The translations under genes were made by a program, and so were the position numbers. The notes below the pieces were generated by a model. It worked only from the letters and a program-made list of their open reading frames with translations. It did no database searches and was not told where the DNA came from. A stretch of DNA of 49,250 nucleotides from an uncultured Oscillospiraceae bacterium (lineage in GTDB: Bacteria > Bacillota > Clostridia > Oscillospirales > Oscillospiraceae), in assembly GCA_947169975.1 (NCBI GenBank), contig CAMVRT010000016.1:1-49250 (forward strand), read 5' to 3'. Positions 16,514-24,608 of this stretch are shown piece by piece. How positions within the stretch are numbered: position 1 is the stretch's first letter; each line of letters begins with the position of its first letter.

Positions 16514-18249
16514 GCGCCCACCTCCTCTCGCAGCTGGGAACTGACAATGTCCCGGTAAACCGGGCAGTTTTGCAGCAGCGATTCATGGGTGCCGCAGCCC
16601 ACGATCCGGCCACGGTCCAGTACGGCGATCTGGTCGGCGTCCTTGATGGAGGCCACCCGCTGAGCCACAATGATCTTGGTGAGGCCGGGATAGTCCCGCT
16701 TCAGCGCTTCGTAGAGAGCGGCCTCGGTCCGCAGATCCAATGCGCTGGTGGCGTCGTCGAAAATGAGGATCTCGCCCCGGCGCAGCAGCGCGCGGCTGAT
16801 GGCAACGCGCTGACGCTGTCCGCCGGAGAGACTCATGCCACGCTCTGCCACAGGGGTGTCGTAGCCCTCCGGCTGTCGGGAGATGAACTCGTCGGCCTGT
16901 GCGGCCTTTGCCGCGGCACGGAGTTCCTCGTCGGTGGCGTCACGGCGTCCCAGCGCGATGTTGTCCCGGATGGTGGTGCTGAACAGCTCACTCTTCTGCA
17001 GCACCACGGAAACCCGGCTGCGCAGATCGCGGAGCCCCAGGGAACGCACGTCCACCCCGTCCACCTCCACGGCGCCGTCGGTGACGTCGTAGAACCGAGG
17101 GATCAGATTCACCAGCGTGGTCTTGCCGCTGGCGGTGGCGCCGATGATGCCCAACGTGGTGCCGGGGGCCACGTCCAGATCGACGTCGTGGAGCACCTCC
17201 GTGCCGGTGCCGGGATAGGAGAAGCTGACGTGGCGGAGGCGGATGGAGCCGCCCGGCGCCTGGGAAAAGCCGTCGGGCGCGTCGCCGTCCCGGATGGAGG
17301 GCACAGTGTCCAGCACCTCCCGCAGACGGCGGGCGGAGGCCCGTCCCCGGGTCAGGGTCTGGAAGATCATGGCAAGCATCATCATGCCGTTGAGGATCTG
17401 GGAGATGTAAGTGATGGCCGCCATCACGGAGCCGGGCGCCACGGCGCCTGCCTGCACACGGCCTGCGCCCACGTAGAGAATGGCCACCACGGCCAGATTC
17501 AGCACGATGTTCATCACGGGCCGCAGCCACGAGAGAAGCACCAGCACACGCAGCTGGGTGTCCACCAGCTGACCGTTGGCCGACTCAAAACGCTCCGTCT
17601 CCGTGTCCTCCTGCACGAAGGCCTTCACCACACGGGCGCCGGCCACGTTTTCCTGCACCACGGCGTTGACCCGGTCCAGCCGGGTCTGGAGGAGGGAGAA
17701 CAGGGGATTGGTCTTCCACAGCACGAAGCCCACGTCCAGCAGCACCAGCGGGATGGTACAGGCCACGATGACGCCGAAGCTCAGGTCCATCCGCAGCAGG
17801 GCGAAGCTGCCGCCGACGAAGAACATCATGCACCGCACCATGCCCCGGATGATCTGGGCCACCATGTTCTGCACCTGGGTCACGTCGTTGGTCATGCGGG
17901 TCACCAGGGAGCCGGTGGAGAACCGGTCCGTCTGCTCGTAGGAGAAGCCCATGATCCGGCGGAAGCAGTCCTTACGCAGGTCGTTGCCGTAATTCTGGGC
18001 GCAGAGGTTGGTGAACACGCCGCTGAGGATGCCGCAGCAGCCGCCTGCCAGCACGATCAGCAGCATGCGGATGCCGGTGGATACGATCAGCGCCACGTCG
18101 GGCGTGCCGTCCCGATCCAGGCCCAGGATGCCGTTGTTGACGATCTCGGCCATCAGTCGGGGCTGATAGAGGTCGATGGACACCTCGCACACCATGAACA
18201 GCGAGGCCAGAAGCCCCAGATACCAGTATTTTTTCAGATATTTCAGCAT
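16510..18249 (-). CDS. ABC exporter half-transporter, subunit 1 (degenerate Walker B)
   Basis: 579 aa from ATG 18249 (MLKYLKKYW), preceded by AAAGGGG. An ATG 35 codons upstream would add an unlikely non-membrane extension and lacks a ribosome site. Six-helix exporter domain, then Walker A GATASGKTT, signature LSGGQ and Walker B ILIFDDATSALD, in which Asp replaces the catalytic Glu. The ATP site formed by these Walker motifs and the LSQGQ of subunit 2 should therefore be hydrolysis-poor, as known for heterodimeric multidrug exporters. No regulator gene is adjacent. Substrate unknown. Confidence 0.93.
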   Translation of the reverse strand: MLKYLKKYWYLGLLASLFMVCEVSIDLYQPRLMAEIVNNGILGLDRDGTPDVALIVSTGIRMLLIVLAGGCCGILSGVFTNLCAQNYGNDLRKDCFRRIMGFSYEQTDRFSTGSLVTRMTNDVTQVQNMVAQIIRGMVRCMMFFVGGSFALLRMDLSFGVIVACTIPLVLLDVGFVLWKTNPLFSLLQTRLDRVNAVVQENVAGARVVKAFVQEDTETERFESANGQLVDTQLRVLVLLSWLRPVMNIVLNLAVVAILYVGAGRVQAGAVAPGSVMAAITYISQILNGMMMLAMIFQTLTRGRASARRLREVLDTVPSIRDGDAPDGFSQAPGGSIRLRHVSFSYPGTGTEVLHDVDLDVAPGTTLGIIGATASGKTTLVNLIPRFYDVTDGAVEVDGVDVRSLGLRDLRSRVSVVLQKSELFSTTIRDNIALGRRDATDEELRAAAKAAQADEFISRQPEGYDTPVAERGMSLSGGQRQRVAISRALLRRGEILIFDDATSALDLRTEAALYEALKRDYPGLTKIIVAQRVASIKDADQIAVLDRGRIVGCGTHESLLQNCPVYRDIVSSQLREEVGA

Positions 18250-18363
18250 AGAAATGCCCCTTTCATACGGGGATATTGTAACGGAAACGGGACTTTTTGG
18301 CAAGGAATAATCCACCGAAACCGGCAGCTTCCGTATCTGTTCCGAATCCATCACCTGAAAAAT

Positions 18364-18399
18364 AAATACCGAGCTGAGAAAAATCTCAACTCGGTATTT
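18364..18399 (-). terminator. Terminator of the tRNA-Thr/tRNA-Tyr unit
   Basis: Stem AAATACCGAG / CTCGGTATTT extended by TGAGA/TCTCA, followed on the minus strand by a T-rich tract. It abuts the tRNA-Tyr 3' end. Confidence 0.85.
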
Positions 18400-18483
18400 G
18401 GTGGGGGATGGTGGATTCGAACCACCGAAGGCATCGCCAGCAGATTTACAGTCTGTCCCCTTTGGCCACTCGGGAAATCCCCC
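18399..18483 (-). tRNA. tRNA-Tyr (GTA)
   Basis: 85 nt including an encoded CCA. Acceptor GGGGGAT pairs with ATCCCCC. Long variable arm as in class II tRNAs. Anticodon GTA in the loop ACTGTAAAT. T-arm GGTGG-TTCGAAT-CCACC. Second gene of a Thr-Tyr unit. Confidence 0.97.
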
Positions 18484-18492
18484 ATATAAAAT

Positions 18493-18568
18493 TGGAGCTG
18501 GTGGACGGATTCGAACCCCCGACCTGCTGATTACAAATCAGCTGCTCTACCAGCTGAGCTACACCAGC
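18493..18568 (-). tRNA. tRNA-Thr (TGT)
   Basis: 76 nt with encoded CCA. Acceptor GCTGGTG, D-arm GCTCAGCTGGTAGAGC, anticodon TGT within CTGATTTGTAATCAG, T-loop TTCGAAT. It is 9 bp upstream of tRNA-Tyr. Confidence 0.97.
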
Positions 18569-18583
18569 ATGTCCAGCTTGGCT

Positions 18584-18612
18584 ATATTAACACGGTCAGC
18601 CCCGTTTGTCAA
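18584..18612 (-). promoter_or_regulatory. Promoter of the tRNA-Thr/tRNA-Tyr unit
   Basis: Minus strand: perfect TTGACA (18607-18612), 17-bp spacer, TAATAT (18584-18589), 16 bp before the tRNA-Thr 5' end. Confidence 0.7.
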
Positions 18613-18880
18613 TAGAAAATTTTGCGGAATGAGAGAGTTTCAGTCCTATGTGATGGAAAACAGGCCGGTGGGCGTGCAGCGGGCGACGAGTCTCGCCCGG
18701 CGGCTCGCGCTGCTTGGGGCTGAATACAGAACTGCTCGGCACACTCCGGCGCAGCCGTTGTGTGCCGCGAGGCTCTCCTCTCACTGCGCAAACGTGCCAC
18801 CGGCACGTTTGCTGCTGCTTTTGCCTGCGCGCTCCGCTTGCGCAAAAGCAGAGCTCGTTTCGAGCCTCCTCTTCTATCCG
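18613..18880. other. Gene-free hairpin-rich spacer between tRNA units
   Basis: No gene seen. It contains an 11-bp hairpin built on GCAAACGTGCC (about 18788-18812), a weaker one closed by GCTTTTGC/GCAAAAGC (about 18817-18850), and an 18-bp partial copy of the tRNA-Gly 3' end (listed separately). Base composition and short open frames look non-coding. Confidence 0.6.
18678..18695 (-). repeat. Partial copy of the tRNA-Gly 3' end
   Basis: AGCGGGCGACGAGTCTCG matches 17 of 18 bases at 18925-18942, the acceptor and T-arm part of tRNA-Gly, in the same orientation and 247 bp away. Duplicated tRNA 3' ends are the usual footprint of integrated elements (attL/attR). No integrase remains. Confidence 0.5.
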
Positions 18881-18926
18881 CTCCAAAAGCAAAGGACACC
18901 CCACAGGGTGTCCTTTGCTTTTGGAG
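18881..18926 (-). terminator. Long hairpin overlapping the tRNA-Gly 3' end
   Basis: 21-bp perfect stem (18881-18901 with 18906-18926; loop CACA). One arm includes the last bases of the tRNA (CTCCA). It probably stops tRNA-Gly transcription, though the T-tract is short. In the precursor it could compete with acceptor-stem folding. Confidence 0.65.
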
Positions 18927-18997
18927 CGGGCGACGAGGCTCGAACTCGCTACCTCGACCTTGGCAAGGTCGCGCTCTACCAGATGAGCTACGCCCGC
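18922..18997 (-). tRNA. tRNA-Gly (GCC)
   Basis: 76 nt with encoded CCA. Acceptor GCGGGCG/CGCCCGC, D-arm GCTCATCTGGTAGAGC, anticodon GCC inside CGACCTTGCCAAGGTCG, T-loop TTCGAGC. Separate promoter and terminator from the Thr-Tyr unit. Confidence 0.97.
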
Positions 18998-19010
18998 AAA
19001 CGCAAGGCTG

Positions 19011-19039
19011 ATTATAGCGCACGAAGCGCTGTTTGTCAA
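19011..19039 (-). promoter_or_regulatory. Strong SigA-type promoter of tRNA-Gly
   Basis: Minus strand: TTGACA (19034-19039), 17-bp spacer, TATAAT (19011-19016), both hexamers perfect, 13 bp before the tRNA 5' end. Confidence 0.85.
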
Positions 19040-19055
19040 CCCCGCATTTTCAAAT

Positions 19056-19880
19056 TTATTTGCCGCCCAGAATGACCTCCACGATACCGGACGTTCCCTC
19101 GGCGGGATAGAAGTTTACCTGCCAGGGCGTCACATCGTCGGGCAGGGACGGCTCCGGCGTGTTCGCGCTCTCCGGGTCATCCGGGTCCACGGGTACATCC
19201 ACCGGCTCCTGGGGCTCATCTCCGGGCTCCTCCGGGTTTTCCGGCGGTTCCTGGGGCTCATCTCCGGGCTCCTCCGGGTTTTCCGGCTCCGCGGGCGGAT
19301 GCTCGGCAAGGTATCGCTCCAGCTGAATGGCGGCCACGGCGGCGCGGATCTCGTCATGGGTCTGGCCGAAGTAAGTGACCTGCACCGCCACAGAGGCCGC
19401 ACCCCGGCCGGCGGCGGTGGGCAGCAGGTCGTACAGGGCGCTGACGCCGGTGGCGTGGACAATGGCATTTACCTGCTCGACAGTGCGCCGGTAACCGATA
19501 TTCAAATGCAGAACACTGTAGTTGTGGGAGCTGTCATCCACGGTGTAGCTCAGATAATCCACGGCAAAGGCGCCCAGGGGGGTGTCCAGACGCACCTCGT
19601 TGCAGGCCCGGGACATGGCCGTGGCGGCATTGGGCGTCTCCTTGCTGGGATAGTACCAGATGGTGGCCTCCGGCACACGCTGCTCTACCAGCATCAGAAG
19701 GGCGCTGACCAGATCCTGATAATTCTCCACCCGCAGCACGGAGCGATCCTCGCTGGGGAAGTAGCCGGCGCTGTGGGGCTCGGCGACGCTGTATTCCCGG
19801 TTGAGGAAGGAGCCGCAGCCGCTGAGCAGCATGCATATCAGAGCCAGGGATAACAAACGGATCAGATTCCTACGATTCAT
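19056..19880 (-). CDS. Lipoprotein of unknown function with Pro-Glu linker
   Basis: 274 aa. The signal peptide ends in a clear lipobox, MLLSGC, so the product should be anchored outside the membrane. Residues about 30-190 are a mixed alpha/beta domain I do not recognise. It is followed by an acidic Pro/Glu linker containing two copies of PENPEEPGDEPQEP, then a short C-terminal segment ending in a beta strand. It is located after the topoisomerase genes on the same strand, with a REP-like repeat between. Function cannot be assigned; the linker suggests a surface-exposed or wall-spanning protein. Confidence 0.82.
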   Translation of the reverse strand: MNRRNLIRLLSLALICMLLSGCGSFLNREYSVAEPHSAGYFPSEDRSVLRVENYQDLVSALLMLVEQRVPEATIWYYPSKETPNAATAMSRACNEVRLDTPLGAFAVDYLSYTVDDSSHNYSVLHLNIGYRRTVEQVNAIVHATGVSALYDLLPTAAGRGAASVAVQVTYFGQTHDEIRAAVAAIQLERYLAEHPPAEPENPEEPGDEPQEPPENPEEPGDEPQEPVDVPVDPDDPESANTPEPSLPDDVTPWQVNFYPAEGTSGIVEVILGGK

Positions 19881-19913
19881 GGATGGGCCTCCTTTCGTGG
19901 GAGATGGGGATCA

Positions 19914-19950
19914 CGGATTGCCGCGGGCTGCGGCCCTCGCAATGACAGGG
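19914..19950. repeat. REP-like intergenic repeat
   Basis: Contains GGATTGCCGCGG and CTCGCAATGACAGG around a GC-rich palindromic centre. It is the same pattern as at 43159-43197 and 48879-48917, and lies between two genes. Confidence 0.65.
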
Positions 19951-19954
19951 AAAT

Positions 19955-22198
19955 TTACAGCAGCTCCAGTTGCTTCTCGTCGGTGTCCTCCGCCTTCAAC
20001 AGGGCGCCGGCGGCGGGAATGGAGCGGGCGCGGTAGCGGCTCAGGTTGACGATGCCAGTATCCTTGGCGAGAGCCACACGCTCCAGCCGGTACTTGGGCT
20101 TGATGTTCATCACCGCCACGCCCTGGGTGGCCCGGGTGGCCTTGGGCAGCAGCAGCGACGTGTGGAACAGCATGGCCCGTGGCTCACCGGTGTAGAGGGC
20201 CAGCTCCGTGTCCTCGGGCAGATAGATCATGTCGGCCAGAGGGAACTTGTCGCTGTAGGCGCCGGTGAGCTTGCGGCGGTTGGAGGTGGTGCGGTAGGCG
20301 TCCAGCGGCACCTTGGCGGCCTTGCCGTTTTCAAAGAAGAAGAGCATGTGGCCGCTGTAATCCCCGGGCAGGCAGGCATAGATCACGTTCTCGCCCTCGT
20401 CCATGCCCAGCTTGCCGGGCAGATAGTCGCCCAGGGCCGAGGCCTTGGTGTCGCCGAAGTCGGCGGCCCGGGTCTTGTAGACCTGCTGGCGGTCGGTGAA
20501 GAACATGATCTCCGCGGCGTTGGTGGCGGCAAAGGTCTGGCGGAGACTGTCGCCCTCCTTGAACTTCTGCTCGCCGGACATCCGCAGGGACTGGGGGGTG
20601 ATCTTCTTGAAATACCCCTCCCGGCTGAGGAACAGGTGGACGGGATAGTCCTCCACCGTCTCCGTCTCCTCATAGGTTTCCACCTGATCGCCGTAGACGA
20701 TCTCGGTTTTCCGGGGCTGGGCGTACTTCTTGCCCACGGCGGTAAGCTCGTCGATGATGATCTTCTTCACACGCTGGGGCTTGGCCAGCGTGTCGGCCAG
20801 ATCGTCGATCTCGTCCTGCAGGGCGGACACCTCCGCTACCCGCTTGAGGATATACTCCTTGTTGATGTTGCGCAGCTTGATCTCGGCCACGTACTCCGCC
20901 TGGATCTGGTCGATGCCGAAGCCGATCATCAGGTTGGGGATGACCTCGGCCTCCTCCTCCGTCTGGCGAATGATGGCGATGGCCTTGTCGATGTCCAGCA
21001 GGATCCGCTTCAGGCCTTGGAGCAGGTGCAGCTTCTCCTTCTTGCGGCTCATGACGAAGTAGAGCCGCCGCCGGACACACTCGGTGCGCCAGGCGATCCA
21101 CTCCTCCAAGATCTCCGCCACGCCCATGACCCGGGGATTTCCGGCGATGAGGATGTTGAAGTTGCAGCTGTAGGCATCCTCCAGCGGCGTCAGCTTGAAG
21201 AGCTTTGCCATCAGCTTCTCCGGGTCCACGCCCCGCTTCAGGTCGATGGCCAGCTTCAATCCGCTCAGGTCGCTCTCGTCCCGCATGTCCCCCAGCTCCT
21301 TGATCTTGCCGGCCTTCACCAGCTCGGCCACCTTGTCCAGAATGGCCTCGATGGAGGTGGAATAGGGGATCTCGTAGATCTCGATGACGTTTTCCTTTTT
21401 GTCGTAACGGTATCTGGCCCGGACACGGACGCTGCCCCGGCCGGTGTTGTAGATCTGCCGCAGCTCGTTCTCCTCCAGGATCAGCTGGCCGCCGGTGGGA
21501 AAATCGGGGGCCAGCAGGGTGGAGGCCACGTCGTGGTTGGGGTTTTTCAGCAGGGCAATGGTGGTGTCGCACACCTCGCCCAGGTTGAAGCCGCAGATCT
21601 GGCTGGCCATACCCACGGCAATGCCCAGGTTGGCGCTGACCAGCACGTTGGGGAAGGTGGTGGGCAGCAGGGTGGGCTCGGTGGTGGAGTTGTCGTAGTT
21701 GGGCATGAAGTCCACGGCGTCGCTGTCCAGATCCCGGAAGAGCTCCGCGCAGATGGGGGAGAGCTTTGCCTCGGTGTAGCGGCTGGCGGCATAGGCCATG
21801 TCGCGGGAGTAGACCTTGCCGAAGTTGCCCTTGCTGTCCACAAAGGGGTGGAGCAGGGCCTCGTGGCCCCGGCTCAGGCGCACCATGGTCTCGTAGATGG
21901 CGGCGTCGCCGTGGGGGTTAAGGCGCATGGTCTGGCCCACGATGTTGGCGGACTTGGTGCGCCCGCCGGTGAGGAGGCCCATCTTGTACATGGTGTACAG
22001 CAGCTTCCGGTGGGAGGGCTTGAAGCCGTCGATCTCCGGAATGGCGCGGCTGACAATGACGCTCATGGCATAGGGCATGAAGTTGGTGTCCAGCGTATCG
22101 GTGATGAGCTGGTCCACCACGGCGCCCCGGAGTCCCATGACGTTGGGGTTGTCGATGTGCCGCACGGCCTGTTCGTCGGTTTGTTTTTTCTTTGCCAT
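19955..22198 (-). CDS. Type IIA topoisomerase, GyrA/ParC-type subunit
   Basis: 747 aa, with the DNA-cleaving winged-helix and tower domains and a C-terminal beta-pinwheel. The catalytic Tyr is Tyr141 (AASRYTEAKLS). The quinolone-region motif reads NPHGDAAIYE: the residue equal to E. coli GyrA Ser83 is Ala, and the position equal to Asp87 is Glu. A canonical GyrA-box (QRRGGKG) is not seen, which favours a topoisomerase IV-like decatenase over gyrase. It lies 16 bp downstream of the partner subunit, so it is cotranscribed. It is one of the divergent clostridial topoisomerase pairs. The gene name parC is likely but not certain. Confidence 0.92.
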   Translation of the reverse strand: MAKKKQTDEQAVRHIDNPNVMGLRGAVVDQLITDTLDTNFMPYAMSVIVSRAIPEIDGFKPSHRKLLYTMYKMGLLTGGRTKSANIVGQTMRLNPHGDAAIYETMVRLSRGHEALLHPFVDSKGNFGKVYSRDMAYAASRYTEAKLSPICAELFRDLDSDAVDFMPNYDNSTTEPTLLPTTFPNVLVSANLGIAVGMASQICGFNLGEVCDTTIALLKNPNHDVASTLLAPDFPTGGQLILEENELRQIYNTGRGSVRVRARYRYDKKENVIEIYEIPYSTSIEAILDKVAELVKAGKIKELGDMRDESDLSGLKLAIDLKRGVDPEKLMAKLFKLTPLEDAYSCNFNILIAGNPRVMGVAEILEEWIAWRTECVRRRLYFVMSRKKEKLHLLQGLKRILLDIDKAIAIIRQTEEEAEVIPNLMIGFGIDQIQAEYVAEIKLRNINKEYILKRVAEVSALQDEIDDLADTLAKPQRVKKIIIDELTAVGKKYAQPRKTEIVYGDQVETYEETETVEDYPVHLFLSREGYFKKITPQSLRMSGEQKFKEGDSLRQTFAATNAAEIMFFTDRQQVYKTRAADFGDTKASALGDYLPGKLGMDEGENVIYACLPGDYSGHMLFFFENGKAAKVPLDAYRTTSNRRKLTGAYSDKFPLADMIYLPEDTELALYTGEPRAMLFHTSLLLPKATRATQGVAVMNIKPKYRLERVALAKDTGIVNLSRYRARSIPAAGALLKAEDTDEKQLELL

Positions 22199-22214
22199 TT
22201 GTCAGCACACCTCC

Positions 22215-24200
22215 TCAAGAGACATCGATCATGTCCATATACTTGTAGCCGTTCTCGGCGATATAGTCCTTGCGTCCGGCCAGATTGTCCCCCAGCAGCA
22301 GGTCGAAGACCCGGGCGGTCTCCGCCGCGTCGTCGGGCATGACGCGGATGAGCCGCCGTGTGGCCGGATTCATGGTGGTCATCCACATCATCTCCGGGTC
22401 GTTCTCGCCCAGTCCCTTGCTGCGCTGGACGGTGAACTTCTTGCCCTCCAGGGATTGGATGATGTCCGCGCGCTCCTTTTCGGAGTAGGCGAACCAGGTC
22501 TTTTCCTTGCAGGTGATCTCAAAGAGGGGCGTCTCGGCGATGTAGACGTAGCCCTCGGCGATCAGCGTGGGGCACAGGCGGTAGAGCATGGTGAGGATCA
22601 GGGTGCGGATCTGAAAGCCGTCCACGTCGCCATCGGTGCAGATGACCACCTTGTTCCAGCGGAGGTTGTTGATGTCGAACTGGTTCAGCTCCTTCACCGC
22701 CTTGCCGGACACCTCCACGCCGCAGCCCAGCACCTTCATGAGGTCGGTGATGATCTCGCTCTTGAAGATGCGGGGATAGTCGGCCTTCAGGCAGTTGAGG
22801 ATCTTGCCCCGGACGGGCATGAGGCCCTGGAACTCCGCGTCACGGCTCTGCTTGCAGGCGCCCAGAGCGGAGTCGCCCTCCACGATATAGATCTCCCGGC
22901 GGTCCACGTCCTTGGTGCGGCAGTCCACGAACTTCTGGACCCGGTTGGCGATGTCGATCTTCTCGGTGAGCTTTTTCTTCTGGTTGATGCGGGTGCGCTC
23001 CGCCGTCTCCCGGCTGCGCTTGTTGATCAGCACCTGGGCGGCGATCTTCTCCGCCGCCTCCCGGTTCTCGATGAAGTACACCTGCAGCCGGTCCCGCAGG
23101 AACTCGCTCATGGCGTCCTGGATGCCCTTGTTGGTGATGGCGTACTTGGTCTGGTTGGCGTAGCTGGCCCGGGTGGAGAAGTTGTTGGAGATCAGCACCA
23201 GGCAGTCCTGCACGTCGGCAAAGGTGATCTTGGCCTCGCCCTTCTGGTACTTGTTGTTGTCCCGGAGATACTTCTCGATGGCGGCGGTGAAGGCCAGGCG
23301 TGTGGCCTTTTCCGGCGCGCCGCCCTCCCGCAGGAAGCTGGAGTTGTGGTAGTGCTCACAGATGGCTACCCGGTTGGAAAAGCAGCAGGCCACGTGGAAC
23401 TGCACCTTGTACTCCGGCTGGTCGGCCCGGTCCCGGCAGCGGCGCTCCGCGTCCCATACCACCGGCTCGGTGAGGGCGTTGTCCCCCGCCAGCTCGGCGA
23501 TGTAGTCCCGGATGCCGTTTTCGTACAGGAAATCCTCCGCCTCGAACCTTCCGGCGGAGACCTCGCTGCGCAGGCGGAAGGTGACCCCGGCGTTGACCAC
23601 CGCCTGGCGGCGCATCACGTCCCGGTAGTAGTCCAGGGGGATGTCGATGTCGGTGAAGACCTCCAGATCCGGCAGCCAGCGGATGGTGGTGCCGGTGCGC
23701 TTTTTGTTGGCGGTCAGCTCGGTTTTCTCCAGCTTGCCCACGATCTCGCCCCGCTCGAAGTGGAGGCGGTACTCCATGCCGTCCCGCCAGACGGTGACGT
23801 CCATGTACCGGGAGGCGTACTGGGTGGCGCAGGAGCCCAGACCGTTGAGGCCCAGGGAGAACTCATAGTTCTCGCCGCCCTCCTCGTACTTGCCGCCGGC
23901 GTACAGCTCGCAGAACACCAGCTCCCAGTTGTAGCGCCCCTCCTTCTCGTTCCAGTCCACGGGGCAGCCGCGACCCTGGTCCTCCACCTGGATGGACTTG
24001 TCCAGGAACCGGGTCACGGTGATCAGCTTGCCGTGACCGCCCCGGGCCTCGTCGATGGAGTTGGAGAGGATCTCGAATACCGCGTGCTCGCAGCCCTCCA
24101 GCCCGTCGGAGCCGAAAATGACGCCGGGGCGCTTGCGGACCCGGTCCGCCCCCTTCAGACTGGAGATGCTCTCGTTATCGTAGACGTTCTTTTTAGCCAT
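22215..24200 (-). CDS. Type IIA topoisomerase, GyrB/ParE-type ATPase subunit (divergent)
   Basis: 661 aa. GHKL ATPase: EILSNSIDEA (Mg-binding Asn), DQGRGCPVD in place of DNGRGIPVD, and LGLNGLGS in place of the near-invariant GGLHGVG. The transducer domain follows. The TOPRIM domain has VEGDSALGACKQ and TDGDVDG, keeping the catalytic Glu and the Asp-x-Asp pair. It pairs with the ParC-type gene 16 bp downstream. The substitutions in normally fixed ATPase motifs mark this as a divergent branch rather than the housekeeping gyrB. The upstream 24201-24547 stretch holds a promoter and overlapping palindromes (listed separately). Confidence 0.92.
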   Translation of the reverse strand: MAKKNVYDNESISSLKGADRVRKRPGVIFGSDGLEGCEHAVFEILSNSIDEARGGHGKLITVTRFLDKSIQVEDQGRGCPVDWNEKEGRYNWELVFCELYAGGKYEEGGENYEFSLGLNGLGSCATQYASRYMDVTVWRDGMEYRLHFERGEIVGKLEKTELTANKKRTGTTIRWLPDLEVFTDIDIPLDYYRDVMRRQAVVNAGVTFRLRSEVSAGRFEAEDFLYENGIRDYIAELAGDNALTEPVVWDAERRCRDRADQPEYKVQFHVACCFSNRVAICEHYHNSSFLREGGAPEKATRLAFTAAIEKYLRDNNKYQKGEAKITFADVQDCLVLISNNFSTRASYANQTKYAITNKGIQDAMSEFLRDRLQVYFIENREAAEKIAAQVLINKRSRETAERTRINQKKKLTEKIDIANRVQKFVDCRTKDVDRREIYIVEGDSALGACKQSRDAEFQGLMPVRGKILNCLKADYPRIFKSEIITDLMKVLGCGVEVSGKAVKELNQFDINNLRWNKVVICTDGDVDGFQIRTLILTMLYRLCPTLIAEGYVYIAETPLFEITCKEKTWFAYSEKERADIIQSLEGKKFTVQRSKGLGENDPEMMWMTTMNPATRRLIRVMPDDAAETARVFDLLLGDNLAGRKDYIAENGYKYMDMIDVS

Positions 24201-24343
24201 GCCGCTGTAATCCTTCCGAAAAGCATAATTTCACAAATACATATTTTAGCGTATTTTCCCCCATCTGGCAAGGGGGCTTTTTCCCCTGCCGCAGATTGAC
24301 AAAAAGTGCCGCAAGGGGAAAAATAATACCCCTCTCCCACAAA

Positions 24344-24418
24344 ATAATAACAAAGGTGACAACCGGTTACAACCTTGTAACCACAAGGTTTTTCACAGTT
24401 TCCACAAAGTTTTCCACA
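24344..24418 (-). promoter_or_regulatory. Topoisomerase promoter with overlapping palindromes and DnaA-box-like cluster
   Basis: Minus strand promoter: TTGTAA (24367-24372), 17-bp spacer, TATTAT (24344-24349). The -35 lies inside GGTTACAA-CC-TTGTAACC (24365-24382), which overlaps a second perfect palindrome AACCTTGT-AACC-ACAAGGTT (24371-24390). Just upstream are three DnaA-box-like 9-mers on the plus strand: TTTTTCACA (24389-24397), GTTTCCACA (24398-24406) and TTTTCCACA (24410-24418). The first and third fit TTWTNCACA. Confidence 0.5.
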
Positions 24419-24547
24419 TCTGTTATGTCAACAATAAATCGGGCAAAAACTTCCCATAATCCCGCCGTTTCCATAAAAGAAGCCCTTGTGGGGCATGAAA
24501 CGATTGTCCGCGTATCATGAACAGCTGTGCGCAGCACGCAACAAAAA

Positions 24548-24573
24548 GAGCGCCGGACCGTGGTCCGGCGCTC
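24548..24573 (-). terminator. Terminator of hpf
   Basis: 12-bp stem GAGCGCCGGACC with a 2-nt gap, followed on the minus strand by TTTTTGT. Confidence 0.85.
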
Positions 24574-24608
24574 GGTATCATCAAAGGCGCTGCGGGGCGG
24601 AAGAAAGA

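Noticed and set aside
24201-24547. Chromosome replication origin suggested by DnaA-box-like 9-mers
   Set aside because: Only three boxes, no AT-rich unwinding region of the usual form, and no dnaA, dnaN or recF nearby. Kept only as a regulatory curiosity.
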